A DNA stretch of 36,090 nt, taken from assembly GCA_038232515.1 (NCBI GenBank), contig JBBSHS010000020.1, positions 1-36,090 on the forward strand, given 5' to 3'. Source of the DNA: JBBSHS01 sp038232515. GTDB lineage: Bacteria > Actinomycetota > Acidimicrobiia > Acidimicrobiales > JAUJNH01. The translations under genes were made by a program, and so were the position numbers. The notes beneath the pieces were generated by a model, which saw only the letters and a program-made list of their open reading frames with translations, did no database searches and was not told where the DNA came from. Positions 7,310-15,731 of this stretch are shown here, one piece after another. Within the stretch, counting starts at the first letter, position 1; every line of letters begins with the position of its first letter.

Positions 7310-9435
7310 GCCGGCGGCAGCGGGGCGAGCAGGGTGCCAGTGCCATCGAGGTGGTGGTGGGCATCATCGTCGTGGCCATACTGGCCACGGTGGTCGTCTA
7401 CGTCGTGCGGGGGAACGACGAGACCAAGAAGGTCCAGGCCCGGGTGGCCGACACCGAGGGGATCAAGGCGGCACAACGGGAGTTCTGCGACAAGGTGGGC
7501 ACCGTCGGTACCGAGGACCAGCTGGCGGGACGGGCGCCGGCGGCGGACGGGAAGACCTACACCCTGCTCACCGAGCCGTCGGCGGTGTACGACCTGGCGT
7601 TCATCGGCGGTGGCGCCTGCGGCAAGGATCCGCTCACCTCCGGGTACCTGATCACCGGTGATGCCGCGGCGATGGCCCCAGGTGGCGGCTCACCGTTCGT
7701 CGTCGGTGCCGGCGCGCTGCAGCCCTCCACGCTCCTCAACCCGGCGGTGACCACCCAGGGCGGCATCCAGGCGCAGTCGGCCATGTTGTTCAACGGCCTC
7801 GTCAGCATCGGTCCCAACGCCACGCCCGTCCCCGAGCTGGCCTCGAGCTGGGTCATCTCGCCCGACGGCAAGACCTACACCTTCACCCTGCGCAAGGACG
7901 TGCTGTGGAGCGACAGCACCCCGTTGCCGAACCCCACCCAGCGCGTCACCGCCGAGGACGTGAAGTTCTCCTACGAGGCGGCGCTGCTCCTCTACCATGC
8001 CCGCACGTCGAGTTCCATACCGGGGGCGCTGGCCACCCCGTGCAGCGACCCGGCCCCCGGCACGGCGACCCCACGTCGGCTGAGCTGCCCGTCGATCGTC
8101 GCCGACGACACGACCAGCCCGGCCACGGTGAAGTTTCTCTTCGCCGACACATTTGGTCCCCTCCTCCAGCAGGCGACCATGACCGACGGCGCCATCATCC
8201 CCAAGCACATCTGGTCCGGCTGCGCCAGCGGCGCGGCCGGGGTGTGCCCGACGCCCACGGCGGCGTGGCCGGCCGGCCAGCCTCCCGTCGGCACCGGCCC
8301 GTTCCGGTACAAGTCGGAGTCGGCCACCGAGCTGGTCTACGAGAAGAACCCCACCTTCTGGCGGACGGGCGTTCCCTACTTCAACGAGATGAAGCAGATC
8401 GTCACCACCGGTCTGCCGGCGCTGCAGGCCGGGGCCATCGACTACACCAATCTCGGCACCATCGCCGATGTGGACGCGGCCAAGGCCGACCCGAGGGTGG
8501 TCGTCGACACCGGCACCATGGCCCCGGGTGGCTCGACCAACTGCACCCAGACCGTCATGTTCAACCTGTGGGACCGGCTGCAGTCGCCGGCGGCCATCCG
8601 CAACGGCACGGCCACGCCCCACCCCCAGCTCGGCGACAAGGAGCCGACGCCCATGATCGACCCCGACGGCGCCGGCCCGGAACCGGCCCAGCCCCGGGGG
8701 CGGCTGGTGCGGCGGGCCATCGCCATGAGCCTGGAGCGCGAGCCCAACGTGAACGGGTCGAACCCCGGCTACGTGGCCCTGAGCGGGAGTCCCGGCGCAT
8801 CGCTCGCCAAGAGCCCCATTAACAGCGGGATGCCCGTCGGCAGCACCCCGGCCCCCCTCCCGGCCTACGACAAGGCCAAGGCCGAATCGTTCCTCGATGC
8901 CGCCGGCTTCCCGGACAGCAATGGCGCCGCCCCCGGCGGCCGCTTCACCCTGGGTCTGTCGAACTTCGCCACCCCCGCGCTGGGCACGGCCATGCAGGAG
9001 AACATGGGCAAGGTGGGCATCGAGGTGGGCTTCAACCCCGGACAGACCAGCCTGACCCCACCCTTCCCCCAGACCGTGCCGCTGTTCGGTCAGCGGAACT
9101 TCGACATCCTCATCGTCTCCAGTTGCCAGAACACCGACCCGGAGATGGGGATCCGGCGGGTCTACGCCACCGACGCTGTCAACGGGCAGTCGTTCACCAA
9201 CGGCTCGGGCTACACCAACCCGGGCACGGTCGACGTGTGGTTCAACGAGGGCCGCAAGAGCCTCGACCCTGCCGTGCGCACCGCCGCGTACAAGAAGATC
9301 AACGACCAGGTGGCCATCGACCTGCCCACACTGTACCTGCTGGAGACGGTGTCCAATCGGGCCTACAACGCGAATTGCCTGGGGCTGCGGCCCTACACCG
9401 GCCACTTCCCCGAGTACGGGTCGTGCCGCCGGTGA
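7306..9435 (+). CDS. Prepilin-like N-terminus fused to family-5 ABC solute-binding protein
   Basis: A 709-residue protein with two parts. Residues 1-36 form a type III (prepilin) signal: basic leader, Gly10 followed by ASAIEVVVGIIVVAIL with Glu at +5 of the mature protein, then a continuous hydrophobic helix. Residues 40-120 look like a pilin head (TLLTEPSAVYDL, SGYLITGDA). From about 130 onward it is an SBP_bac_5/OppA-type binding protein (TPVPELASSWVISPDGKTYT, AEDVKFSYEAAL, PPVGTGPFRYK), which binds peptides, opines or similar ligands. No lipobox is present, although high-GC Gram-positive binding proteins are normally lipoproteins. It is followed by two permeases and two ATPases, so it is the importer's receptor. 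Confidence 0.85.
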   Translation: MSRRQRGEQGASAIEVVVGIIVVAILATVVVYVVRGNDETKKVQARVADTEGIKAAQREFCDKVGTVGTEDQLAGRAPAADGKTYTLLTEPSAVYDLAFIGGGACGKDPLTSGYLITGDAAAMAPGGGSPFVVGAGALQPSTLLNPAVTTQGGIQAQSAMLFNGLVSIGPNATPVPELASSWVISPDGKTYTFTLRKDVLWSDSTPLPNPTQRVTAEDVKFSYEAALLLYHARTSSSIPGALATPCSDPAPGTATPRRLSCPSIVADDTTSPATVKFLFADTFGPLLQQATMTDGAIIPKHIWSGCASGAAGVCPTPTAAWPAGQPPVGTGPFRYKSESATELVYEKNPTFWRTGVPYFNEMKQIVTTGLPALQAGAIDYTNLGTIADVDAAKADPRVVVDTGTMAPGGSTNCTQTVMFNLWDRLQSPAAIRNGTATPHPQLGDKEPTPMIDPDGAGPEPAQPRGRLVRRAIAMSLEREPNVNGSNPGYVALSGSPGASLAKSPINSGMPVGSTPAPLPAYDKAKAESFLDAAGFPDSNGAAPGGRFTLGLSNFATPALGTAMQENMGKVGIEVGFNPGQTSLTPPFPQTVPLFGQRNFDILIVSSCQNTDPEMGIRRVYATDAVNGQSFTNGSGYTNPGTVDVWFNEGRKSLDPAVRTAAYKKINDQVAIDLPTLYLLETVSNRAYNANCLGLRPYTGHFPEYGSCRR

Positions 9436-9456
9436 CCCGGCCCTGAGCACCAGCTC

Positions 9457-10419
9457 GTGAGCGGTCGCTACGTGCTGCGCCGCCTGGCCCAGGTCGTCCC
9501 CACCGTGGTCGGCATCCTGGTCATCACCTTCGTATTGATCCAGCTGGCGCCGGGCGACGCCGCCGACACGCTGTCGGAGGGCGACGCCGAGTACACCCGC
9601 CAGCTCCGGGCCCGCATGCGTCTCGACCGCCCCCTGATCGAGCAGTTCTGGGCCTACGCCAAGCGGGTGCTCCGGGGTGACCTCGGGGTGTCGTCGACCC
9701 AGAACGGACGCAGCGTCAAGGGCCTGATCGGCGAGTACCTGCCGCGGACGATGCTGCTGATGGGCACGGCGGTGGTCCTTTCGACCCTTGTCGGCATCGC
9801 CCTCGCCGCCCGGGCTGGCCGCCGGCCCGACGGCCCCCTCGACGCCACCATCGGCGCCGGCGCCCTCCTGGGCTACGCGGTGCCGGTGATGTGGTTGGGC
9901 CAGCTGGCCATACTGGTCCTCGGCCTGCGGGCCGGGCTGTTTCCGGTCGGAGGGATGACCGATCCCCGGGTGAGCTATGGCGGGATCGACCACCTCCTCG
10001 ACGTCGGCGTCCACCTGGCCCTGCCGGTGCTGGTGCTGGCTACCTCCGAGGTGGCCATGGTCTACCGGGTCGCCCGGACCGGGCTCCGCCAGGAGAGCCA
10101 GAAGGAGTATGTGCGCGCCGCCCACGCCAAGGGCGTCCGGCCCGACCGGGTGTTGTCGCACCACGCCATGCGCAATGCCCTCCTGCCGGTGGTGACGATC
10201 ATCGGGACACGCATCGGCTTCCTCTTCTCGGGGGCGGTGGTCGTCGAGCGTCTCTTCGCCTGGCCAGGGATGGGCACGCTGCTGATCACCGCGGCGGAGA
10301 GACGCGACCGGCCCGTCGTCCTCGGCGTGGTGGTGGTCGTGGCCTTCGCCCTGGTCGCCGCCACCCTCGCCACCGATCTGGTCTACGCCCTGGTCGACCC
10401 CCGAATCCGGTATGACTAG
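9457..10419 (+). CDS. Opp/Dpp-type ABC importer permease, DppB-like
   Basis: A 320-residue permease. The N-terminus RYVLRRLAQVVPTVVGIL is the classic DppB/OppB opening, followed by a periplasmic-side segment and five further helices. The cytoplasmic coupling motif YVRAAHAKGVRPDRVLSHHA (EAA loop) contacts the ATPases, and WPGMGTLLITA is conserved near the end. The GTG start is 22 bp after the binding-protein stop. The stop overlaps the next permease by 8 bases. It forms the translocation channel with the DppC-like subunit. Confidence 0.9.
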   Translation: MSGRYVLRRLAQVVPTVVGILVITFVLIQLAPGDAADTLSEGDAEYTRQLRARMRLDRPLIEQFWAYAKRVLRGDLGVSSTQNGRSVKGLIGEYLPRTMLLMGTAVVLSTLVGIALAARAGRRPDGPLDATIGAGALLGYAVPVMWLGQLAILVLGLRAGLFPVGGMTDPRVSYGGIDHLLDVGVHLALPVLVLATSEVAMVYRVARTGLRQESQKEYVRAAHAKGVRPDRVLSHHAMRNALLPVVTIIGTRIGFLFSGAVVVERLFAWPGMGTLLITAAERRDRPVVLGVVVVVAFALVAATLATDLVYALVDPRIRYD

Positions 10420-11383
10420 CCGGTCGCGCTCCGGCACGGCGTTCCTGCGACGACTTCTGGGCCGCCCGGCCGGCGTCGTCGCCCTCGTGCTCGTCGTGCC
10501 CCCTGCGTTGGCGGGGCTCCTGGCCGGCCGCATCGCCCCCGGGAACCCCAAGGCCCAGGCCTACCCCACGTTCCGGCCACCGTCGCGGGAGTTCCTCATG
10601 GGCACCGACAACGAGGGCCGGGCGCTGTTCGCCATGGTCGTCCACGGTCTGGCCACCTCGATGGTCACCGTGGTGTCGGTGATCGTGATCGCCGCGGTGA
10701 TCGGGGTGGCGGTGGGGGCCCTGTCCGGCTACCGAGGCGGCGTGGTCGACGGCGTCCTCATGCGGTTGGTCGACATGCTGGAGGCCGTGCCCGCCTTCTT
10801 CCTGGCCATCGTGGCCTTCGCCGTGCTCGGCTCCGATCAGAACACGCTCATCGTGCTACTGGCGGCCACATCGTGGACCGCCCTGGCCCGGATCGTCCGC
10901 GCCCAGGTGTTGTCGGTGAAGCGGCGGGAGTTCGTGCAGGCCGCCCGCTCCCTCGGTTCGTCGGGCGTTCGAACCGTGATCCGCCATATCCTGCCCAACG
11001 TGACGCCGGCGGTGATCGTGGTGCTGCCCTTGCTGGCGTCACGCGTGGTCCTCATCGAAGCGGGCCTGGCCTTCCTGGGCCTGGGCGATCCCAACCGCTT
11101 GAGCCTGGGGTACCTGATCGCCAACGCCCAGCCCCACCTCCAGTACTACTGGTGGATGTCGGTGTTCCCCGGGCTGGTCCTCACCTCCCTCGTGCTCGGG
11201 TTCAACCTGCTCGGCGACGCGTTCAACGATGTCCTCGATCGTCCCTCCGAAGGCCAGGCGCCGGAAGGGCGGGCGCCGGCCCGGAGAGCGTGGCCGGGGG
11301 GCGCCGGCCGCCAACGGGTCGTCGCCGCCGCCGCCGCCGGCGCCGCCGCCGGGCCCCTCGATGTCGCCGCCGTCCTCGACTGA
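10412..11383 (+). CDS. Opp/Dpp-type ABC importer permease, DppC-like
   Basis: A 323-residue permease with the DppC/OppC pattern: short N-terminal helix, then FLMGTDNEGRALFAMVVHG, five or six helices, and EAA loop FVQAARSLGSSGVRTVIRH with ILPNVTPAVIV. The conserved family portion ends at LLGDAFNDVLDRP (about residue 276). The remaining ~47 residues are Ala/Gly/Arg low complexity read from a GCC-rich stretch that the next gene reads in another frame. Such a tail is unusual and may follow loss of the ancestral stop. It starts inside the upstream permease (8-base overlap). Confidence 0.88.
   Translation: MTSRSRSGTAFLRRLLGRPAGVVALVLVVPPALAGLLAGRIAPGNPKAQAYPTFRPPSREFLMGTDNEGRALFAMVVHGLATSMVTVVSVIVIAAVIGVAVGALSGYRGGVVDGVLMRLVDMLEAVPAFFLAIVAFAVLGSDQNTLIVLLAATSWTALARIVRAQVLSVKRREFVQAARSLGSSGVRTVIRHILPNVTPAVIVVLPLLASRVVLIEAGLAFLGLGDPNRLSLGYLIANAQPHLQYYWWMSVFPGLVLTSLVLGFNLLGDAFNDVLDRPSEGQAPEGRAPARRAWPGGAGRQRVVAAAAAGAAAGPLDVAAVLD
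11323..11351. repeat. GCC-trinucleotide run shared by two reading frames
   Basis: Five GCC units, one GGC and three further GCC units. In the permease frame they encode an Ala run (VAAAAAGAAAG). In the frame open into the following ATPase they encode Pro (PPPPPAPPPG). The run marks where the two genes overlap and is prone to slippage. Confidence 0.7.
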
Positions 11384-12449
11384 CCGGGTGGTCGCGACGA
11401 CGTCGAGCGCCTCGCGCTCCGGCACCGCCGCGGAACCCGTGTTGGCCGTGCGGAACCTGCGGGTGCGTTTCCGCACCGCCCGCGGGGTCGTCCACGCCAC
11501 CGAGGGCGTGTCCTACGACCTCTTCGGGGGCGAGGTGCTCGGCGTCGTGGGCGAGTCGGGTTCGGGCAAGACGGTCAGCGCCATGGCGGTCCTCGGCCTG
11601 CTCCCCGCCAACGCCGAGGTCACCGGACAGATCCACTTCCGCGGACGGGACCTGCTGGGCCTCCCGCCGGCCGAGCTGCGGGCGGTGCGCGGGCAACGGA
11701 TCGCCATGGTGTTCCAGGACGCGCTGGCCGCCCTCAACCCGCTCCACCGCGTCGGCAGCCAGATCGCCGAGGCCATCACGACGCATCACCGCGACGTCAC
11801 CCGTCGCCAGCTTCGGGACCGGACCGTGCAGCTCCTCGGCGACGTCGGGATCCCCAACCCCTCCGCCGCGGCGAGGCGGTACCCGCACGAGTTCTCCGGC
11901 GGCATGCGCCAGCGGGTGGTGATCGCCATGGCCCTGGCCAACGACCCCGAGGTGATCATCGCCGACGAGCCCACCACCGCCCTCGACGTCACCACCCAGG
12001 CGCAGGTGCTCGACGTGCTGGAGCGGATGCGGGAGCGCACGGGGTCGGCCATGGTCCTCATCACCCACAATCTCGGCGTGGTAACCGGCGTGGCCGACCG
12101 CGTGCTGGTGATGTACGCCGGCAAGGTCATGGAGTCGGGCGGGATCGGCGCCGTCTTCACCAAGCCGGCCCACCCGTACACCATCGGTCTGCTCGGGTCG
12201 ATGCCCCGACTCGACCAGGACGGCGGCCGGCTGACCCGCATCGCCGGCCAGCCCCCCTCGCTCCTCGACGTCCCCCCGGGGTGCGCGTTCCATCCCCGCT
12301 GCCCGCACGCCCAGCTCCCCGGGCCCTGCGCCACCGACGTCCCGGAGCTGCGGACCGCGTCGGCCACCGGGCACCGCAGCGCATGCCACTTCGCCGACGA
12401 CCTGACCCGCGTGTCGCCCTCGGGCCCGTCGTTGGAGCCGAGGGGATGA
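11361..12449 (+). CDS. Opp/Dpp-type ABC importer ATPase, DppD-like
   Basis: A 362-residue ATPase. Walker A GESGSGKTVS at about 64, Q-loop VFQDALAALNP, signature FSGGMRQRVVIAMAL, Walker B VIIADEPTTALD and H-loop ITHNLGVV are all intact. The C-terminal oligopeptide-transporter extension includes GCAFHPRCPHA, a cysteine cluster of the DppD/OppD group. I chose ATG 11361, which gives a short leader and a 23-base overlap with the permease stop. The frame is open back to ATG 11229, but that stretch is Arg/Pro-rich and lacks homology. Its stop overlaps the next ATG (ATGA at 12446-12449). Confidence 0.9.
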   Translation: MSPPSSTDRVVATTSSASRSGTAAEPVLAVRNLRVRFRTARGVVHATEGVSYDLFGGEVLGVVGESGSGKTVSAMAVLGLLPANAEVTGQIHFRGRDLLGLPPAELRAVRGQRIAMVFQDALAALNPLHRVGSQIAEAITTHHRDVTRRQLRDRTVQLLGDVGIPNPSAAARRYPHEFSGGMRQRVVIAMALANDPEVIIADEPTTALDVTTQAQVLDVLERMRERTGSAMVLITHNLGVVTGVADRVLVMYAGKVMESGGIGAVFTKPAHPYTIGLLGSMPRLDQDGGRLTRIAGQPPSLLDVPPGCAFHPRCPHAQLPGPCATDVPELRTASATGHRSACHFADDLTRVSPSGPSLEPRG

Positions 12450-13480
12450 CCAGCGCGATCGGCATGCCCGCCGACGATGCGCCCGATGGCAGCGGCGAAA
12501 CCATTCTCGATGCCCGCTCGCTGGTGAAGCACTTCCCGGTGCGGAGCGGCGTCGGGCGCCGCTCGGCCGGCCCGGTCCACGCCGTGTGCGACGTCTCCTT
12601 CACCGTCGACAGGGGCGAGACCCTCGGGCTGGTGGGGGAGTCGGGCTGCGGGAAGTCCACCACTGCCCTCCTCACTGTCGGCCTGCTGGCACCCACCGCG
12701 GGATCCATCTGCTTCGCCGGGCGGGACGTCGCCGAGATGGGAGGGCGGGCGCGGCGTGCCGTGCGGCGACGGATGCAGATCGTCTTCCAGGACCCGTTCG
12801 CATCGCTCGATCCGCGGATGACCGCCGGCGCCAGCATCGCCGAACCGCTCCGGATCCATGGGCTGTACCGGGACGGGGGGGACGAGCGCGTGCGGGAATT
12901 GCTGGGCCTGGTGGAGCTCGGGGCCGACGACGCCGGGCGGTACCCGCACGAGTTCTCCGGGGGCCAGCGCCAGCGCATCGGGATCGCCCGCGCCCTGGCC
13001 TTACGGCCCGACCTGGTCGTCCTCGACGAGCCGGTGTCCTCGCTGGACATGTCGGTCCAGGCCGGCGTGGTGAACCTCCTCGCCGATCTCCAGGAGCGTC
13101 TCGGTGTCGGCTACCTCTTCGTGGCCCACGACCTCTCCGTCGTGCGCCACGTCTCCCACCGGGTGGCGGTGATGCACCTCGGCAAGATCGTGGAGACCGG
13201 CGCCAGTCACGACGTCCTCCGCCGTCCTCTCCACCCCTACACCCAGGCCCTCCTCTCGGCCGTGCCGTCGGTGGAACCCGATCGCCAGCGCCGGCGGCCG
13301 CGAATCGTGCTCCAGGGTGACCCACCGAACCCGGCCCAGCCGCCCTCGGGGTGCCGGTTCCGCACCCGGTGTTGGAAGGCGGAGGCCATCTGCGCCGAGG
13401 AGGAGCCGGCGCTGGTGGAGCGGGACAATGGCCACCCCGTCGCCTGCCACTTCGCCGAGCCCGACACCGCGCCGCCCTAA
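12446..13480 (+). CDS. Opp/Dpp-type ABC importer ATPase, DppF-like
   Basis: A 344-residue ATPase: Walker A GESGCGKSTTAL, Q-loop VFQDPFASLDPR, signature FSGGQRQRIGIARAL, Walker B LVVLDEPVSSLD, H-loop VAHDLSVV, and the C-terminal extension with GCRFRTRCWKAEAIC. It pairs with the DppD-like ATPase to energise uptake. ATG 12446 overlaps the preceding stop by four bases. Upstream frame codons (12281 on) are antisense-like and were excluded. It is the last gene of the importer operon. Confidence 0.92.
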   Translation: MTSAIGMPADDAPDGSGETILDARSLVKHFPVRSGVGRRSAGPVHAVCDVSFTVDRGETLGLVGESGCGKSTTALLTVGLLAPTAGSICFAGRDVAEMGGRARRAVRRRMQIVFQDPFASLDPRMTAGASIAEPLRIHGLYRDGGDERVRELLGLVELGADDAGRYPHEFSGGQRQRIGIARALALRPDLVVLDEPVSSLDMSVQAGVVNLLADLQERLGVGYLFVAHDLSVVRHVSHRVAVMHLGKIVETGASHDVLRRPLHPYTQALLSAVPSVEPDRQRRRPRIVLQGDPPNPAQPPSGCRFRTRCWKAEAICAEEEPALVERDNGHPVACHFAEPDTAPP

Positions 13481-13606
13481 CTCTGGGGGTCCTGGCCAAC
13501 ATTCAAGGCCTTGCCGGCGAGGGCAGGGAGCGCTTCGACAACGATACCCGCCGCCATCAACTACGACCGGGACTATCACCGGCGGTGGGCCTCACCTCGT
13601 TGAGTG

Positions 13607-14158
13607 TCACCGCCAGCCCGCTCGATCCATCACCCACCGCAGGTCGTTGCCCGTGCGACCGGGCGCCAGAACGACGCGATCAATCGAACCGTCGAGCCGG
13701 AAGCCCAACTTTCGCGGCACGCCGGCACTCGCGACGTTCGCCCTGTCCATGAGGATGTGGACCTCGTCGATGTCGGGCAGGTAACTGAAGGCTGCGGTCG
13801 TGAGTGTGGCCGCTGCGGCAGTTGCGTACCTTCGTCGGTGGCGATCGGTGCGGACCCAGTACCCGATCTCGACCGCCCCGGGGCCCTGGCGCAAGTGGAG
13901 CCCGCACCCGCCCACGACGAGGCCAGATGAATCGAACATCCCGAATACGAACTCGGTGCCGGCGTCGAAGTGTTCTTCGAACTCTTGCAGCACTCTCGTG
14001 TACGCCTCCGGTTGGGGCATCTCCTGGGCCCACGGCATCCACACCCGCAGCTCGACAAGGCTGACGATAAGGGCGTCCATGAGGGCATCCAGGTCGCCCG
14101 AGCGCCAGCGGCGGAGCTCGACAAGGCCGGCCGAAAGGGTGTCGGGAAGGATTGCCAT
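13607..14158 (-). CDS. GNAT-family N-acetyltransferase, RimJ/RimL-like
   Basis: A 183-residue protein. It opens with LVELRRWRSGDLDALMDAL. The central FVFGMFDSSGLVVGGCGLH and VEIGYWVRTDRHRRRYATAA blocks match the GNAT beta4/beta5 and acetyl-CoA pyrophosphate loop (R/QxxGxG/A, here RHRRRYA, less canonical). The end (VPRKLGFRLDGSI) is the usual family C-terminal element. It probably acetylates an amino group of a small molecule or protein N-terminus. ATG 14156-14158 starts directly before the conserved domain. The open frame further upstream overlaps the divergent ZIP gene and is a shadow. Confidence 0.8.
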   Translation of the reverse strand: MAILPDTLSAGLVELRRWRSGDLDALMDALIVSLVELRVWMPWAQEMPQPEAYTRVLQEFEEHFDAGTEFVFGMFDSSGLVVGGCGLHLRQGPGAVEIGYWVRTDRHRRRYATAAAATLTTAAFSYLPDIDEVHILMDRANVASAGVPRKLGFRLDGSIDRVVLAPGRTGNDLRWVMDRAGWR

Positions 14159-14303
14159 CGAAGAGTCTGACCTTCTGGGCAATTGATCGCCGCCGAATTT
14201 CGGCCCAGCGGGGATCCGCCGAACCACACCCGATGACCACCGCTTCCCGGCGAGGCGGGCGTCGATAGGGTGAGCCATCGCCGGCACCTCCCAGATACTG
14301 ATC

Positions 14304-15020
14304 GTGGCCGCGCTGGCCTTCGTTTCGACGGGCCTGGGCGGCCTCATGGCCGTGCGCCTGCGGGACCGCATGCACCTGATGCTCGGGTTCAGCGCCGGCG
14401 CCGTCCTGGGCGTGGTGCTGTTCGAGATCTTGCCCGAGGTCGCGGAGGGCGCTCGGGCCTTGGACGTGCCCCTGGCCAACCTCACCGTGTTCAGCGCCGG
14501 AGCGTTCCTCGCCTTTTTCGCCCTCGAGCGCATCACCGGCCTGCATGGCGCCCGCGATCACGAGCATCGCGGAGGAGCCGAGCATCGCAGCGAGCTCGGT
14601 GTGCTGAGCGCGTCGGGCCTGTCGCTGCACAGCTTCCTCGACGGAGTGGCCGTCGCCGTCGCCTTCCAGGCCGGCAACAGAGATCTGGGAATCGCCGTGT
14701 CGGTGGCCGTCCTGGCCCATGACTTCTCCGACGGCCTCAACACGGTCACGGTGATGCTGGCCCACGGCAACCCACTACGGCGGGCGTTGCGATGGCTGGC
14801 CGTCGACGCCTCGACGCCGATGATCGGCGCCCTCGTGGCCGTCGTCGTCCGCCCGTCCCTCGACATACTGCCCTACCTACTCGCCGTCTTCGCCGGCTCG
14901 TTCCTCTACATCGGCGCCTCGGACCTCCTTCCCGAGGCCCGCGAGCACGATTCACCGTGGGTGGCGGTAGCCACCTTCGCCGGACTGGTCGTTCTCTACA
15001 CCGTCAGCCGGTTGGCCTGA
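14304..15020 (+). CDS. ZIP-family metal transporter
   Basis: A 238-residue membrane protein with seven or eight hydrophobic helices. The helix-4 metal site is HSFLDGVAVAVAF (109-121) and the helix-5 site is AHDFSDGLNTV (139 on). A histidine-rich loop, HGARDHEHRGGAEHR (81-95), separates the two halves, as in ZIP transporters moving zinc, iron or manganese into the cytoplasm. The HD..SDG motif replaces the more usual HE..EG, so ion preference is unclear. GTG 14304 is the first start after an in-frame stop at 14271. It is divergent from the GNAT gene, with a shared 145-bp intergenic stretch. Confidence 0.85.
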   Translation: MAALAFVSTGLGGLMAVRLRDRMHLMLGFSAGAVLGVVLFEILPEVAEGARALDVPLANLTVFSAGAFLAFFALERITGLHGARDHEHRGGAEHRSELGVLSASGLSLHSFLDGVAVAVAFQAGNRDLGIAVSVAVLAHDFSDGLNTVTVMLAHGNPLRRALRWLAVDASTPMIGALVAVVVRPSLDILPYLLAVFAGSFLYIGASDLLPEAREHDSPWVAVATFAGLVVLYTVSRLA

Positions 15021-15036
15021 CGGGCAGCGGCCCGCT

Positions 15037-15425
15037 CGCTACTTCGACCTGAACACCATCCTCCGGCGAGCCACCGGCGCCCTGATCGGCGACCAGTGGG
15101 ACGACCTGCTACGCCTGGCCGCCTCGTTGAAGTTCGGTCGCTGGTGGTGGGCAAGCTGTCGGCGTCGGGGCCGCAGAGCACCCTGGCCGCGGCGCTGAAG
15201 GATATGGGCTGCTGCGGCGCACCGGCCTGGACCACTGAGTATCTCGGCCTGGCCGTTGACGAGCTGCGGGCCGGCGGCCGCCGTATCGACGACGACGTGC
15301 TGGCCCACGTCTCGCTCCGCCCACAACGAAACATCGGCCTCTACGGCACCTTCTCCTTTGAGGTGGCGACCGAGCTCGCCAAGCTCATCGACGGCTACCG
15401 ACCTTTGCGCCCGGCCAGGCCATGA
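15037..15425 (+). pseudogene. Tn3-family transposase remnant
   Basis: The first frame reads YFDLNTILRRATGALIG and QWDDLLRLAASLKFG. After a frameshift at about 15140 it continues GKLSASGPQSTLAAALKD, then jumps to WTTEYLGLAVDELRAGGRRI and ends GYRPLRPARP, TGA 15423-15425. These blocks occur in this order near the C-terminus of Tn3-type transposases, but a long segment between ALKD and WTTEY is missing, so there is an internal deletion of more than 50 codons. The N-terminus is absent. It lies directly behind the ZIP gene. Confidence 0.75.
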
Positions 15426-15474
15426 GGCGGCTCGCTCCGCGCCCGCCAGCGGTCCCCTCGGTAGGTTGAGCGGA

Positions 15475-15730
15475 GTGGCCAAGACGGTGCGGTAGGTCCA
15501 GTACGAGGCGGCGGGGTTCGTACGCATCGAGGTCGACGAGGACGGCTGGGACACCGAGATCACCAGGGTGGTCACCGCCAAGGACGTCGACAGCACCTGG
15601 CCCGCGACGACCGCGGCCACTTCCAGGTCTACGACGAGAACTTCGAAGAGGCATTCCAGAGCGAGGTGCTCGAGGGCGTCCGGGGCGCGGTGTCCATCGC
15701 CGAAGACCGGCACCGCTGGCCGGCGAAGGG
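15475..15730 (+). pseudogene. Broken gene of unknown function
   Basis: A GTG frame reads VAKTVR, an in-frame TAG at 15493-15495, then VQYEAAGFVRIEVDEDGWDT and TAKDVDST. After a shift near 15600 it continues RDDRGHFQVYDENFEEAFQ and SEVLEGVRGAVSIAEDR. The second and third parts are acidic and well biased for coding. Together they suggest one small protein of roughly 85 residues carrying a stop and a frameshift. The family is not recognised. It runs into the GH65 fragment on the opposite strand. Confidence 0.45.
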
Positions 15731-15731
15731 A

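Noticed and set aside
5427..7388. 653-residue minus-strand frame opposite the BTAD regulator
   Set aside because: No recognisable domain, Arg/Pro-rich start, and it spans three genuine plus-strand genes.
7690..10551. 953-residue open frame on the minus strand across the binding protein and permease
   Set aside because: Composition is Gly/His/Arg/Asp/Val-rich without domains; the opposite strand has clear family motifs throughout. It is an antisense shadow of GC-biased codons.
13481..13606. Terminator between the importer ATPase and the GNAT gene
   Set aside because: A few short GC-rich inverted stretches (for example AAGGCCTT) are present, but none has a stem and spacing convincing enough to call.
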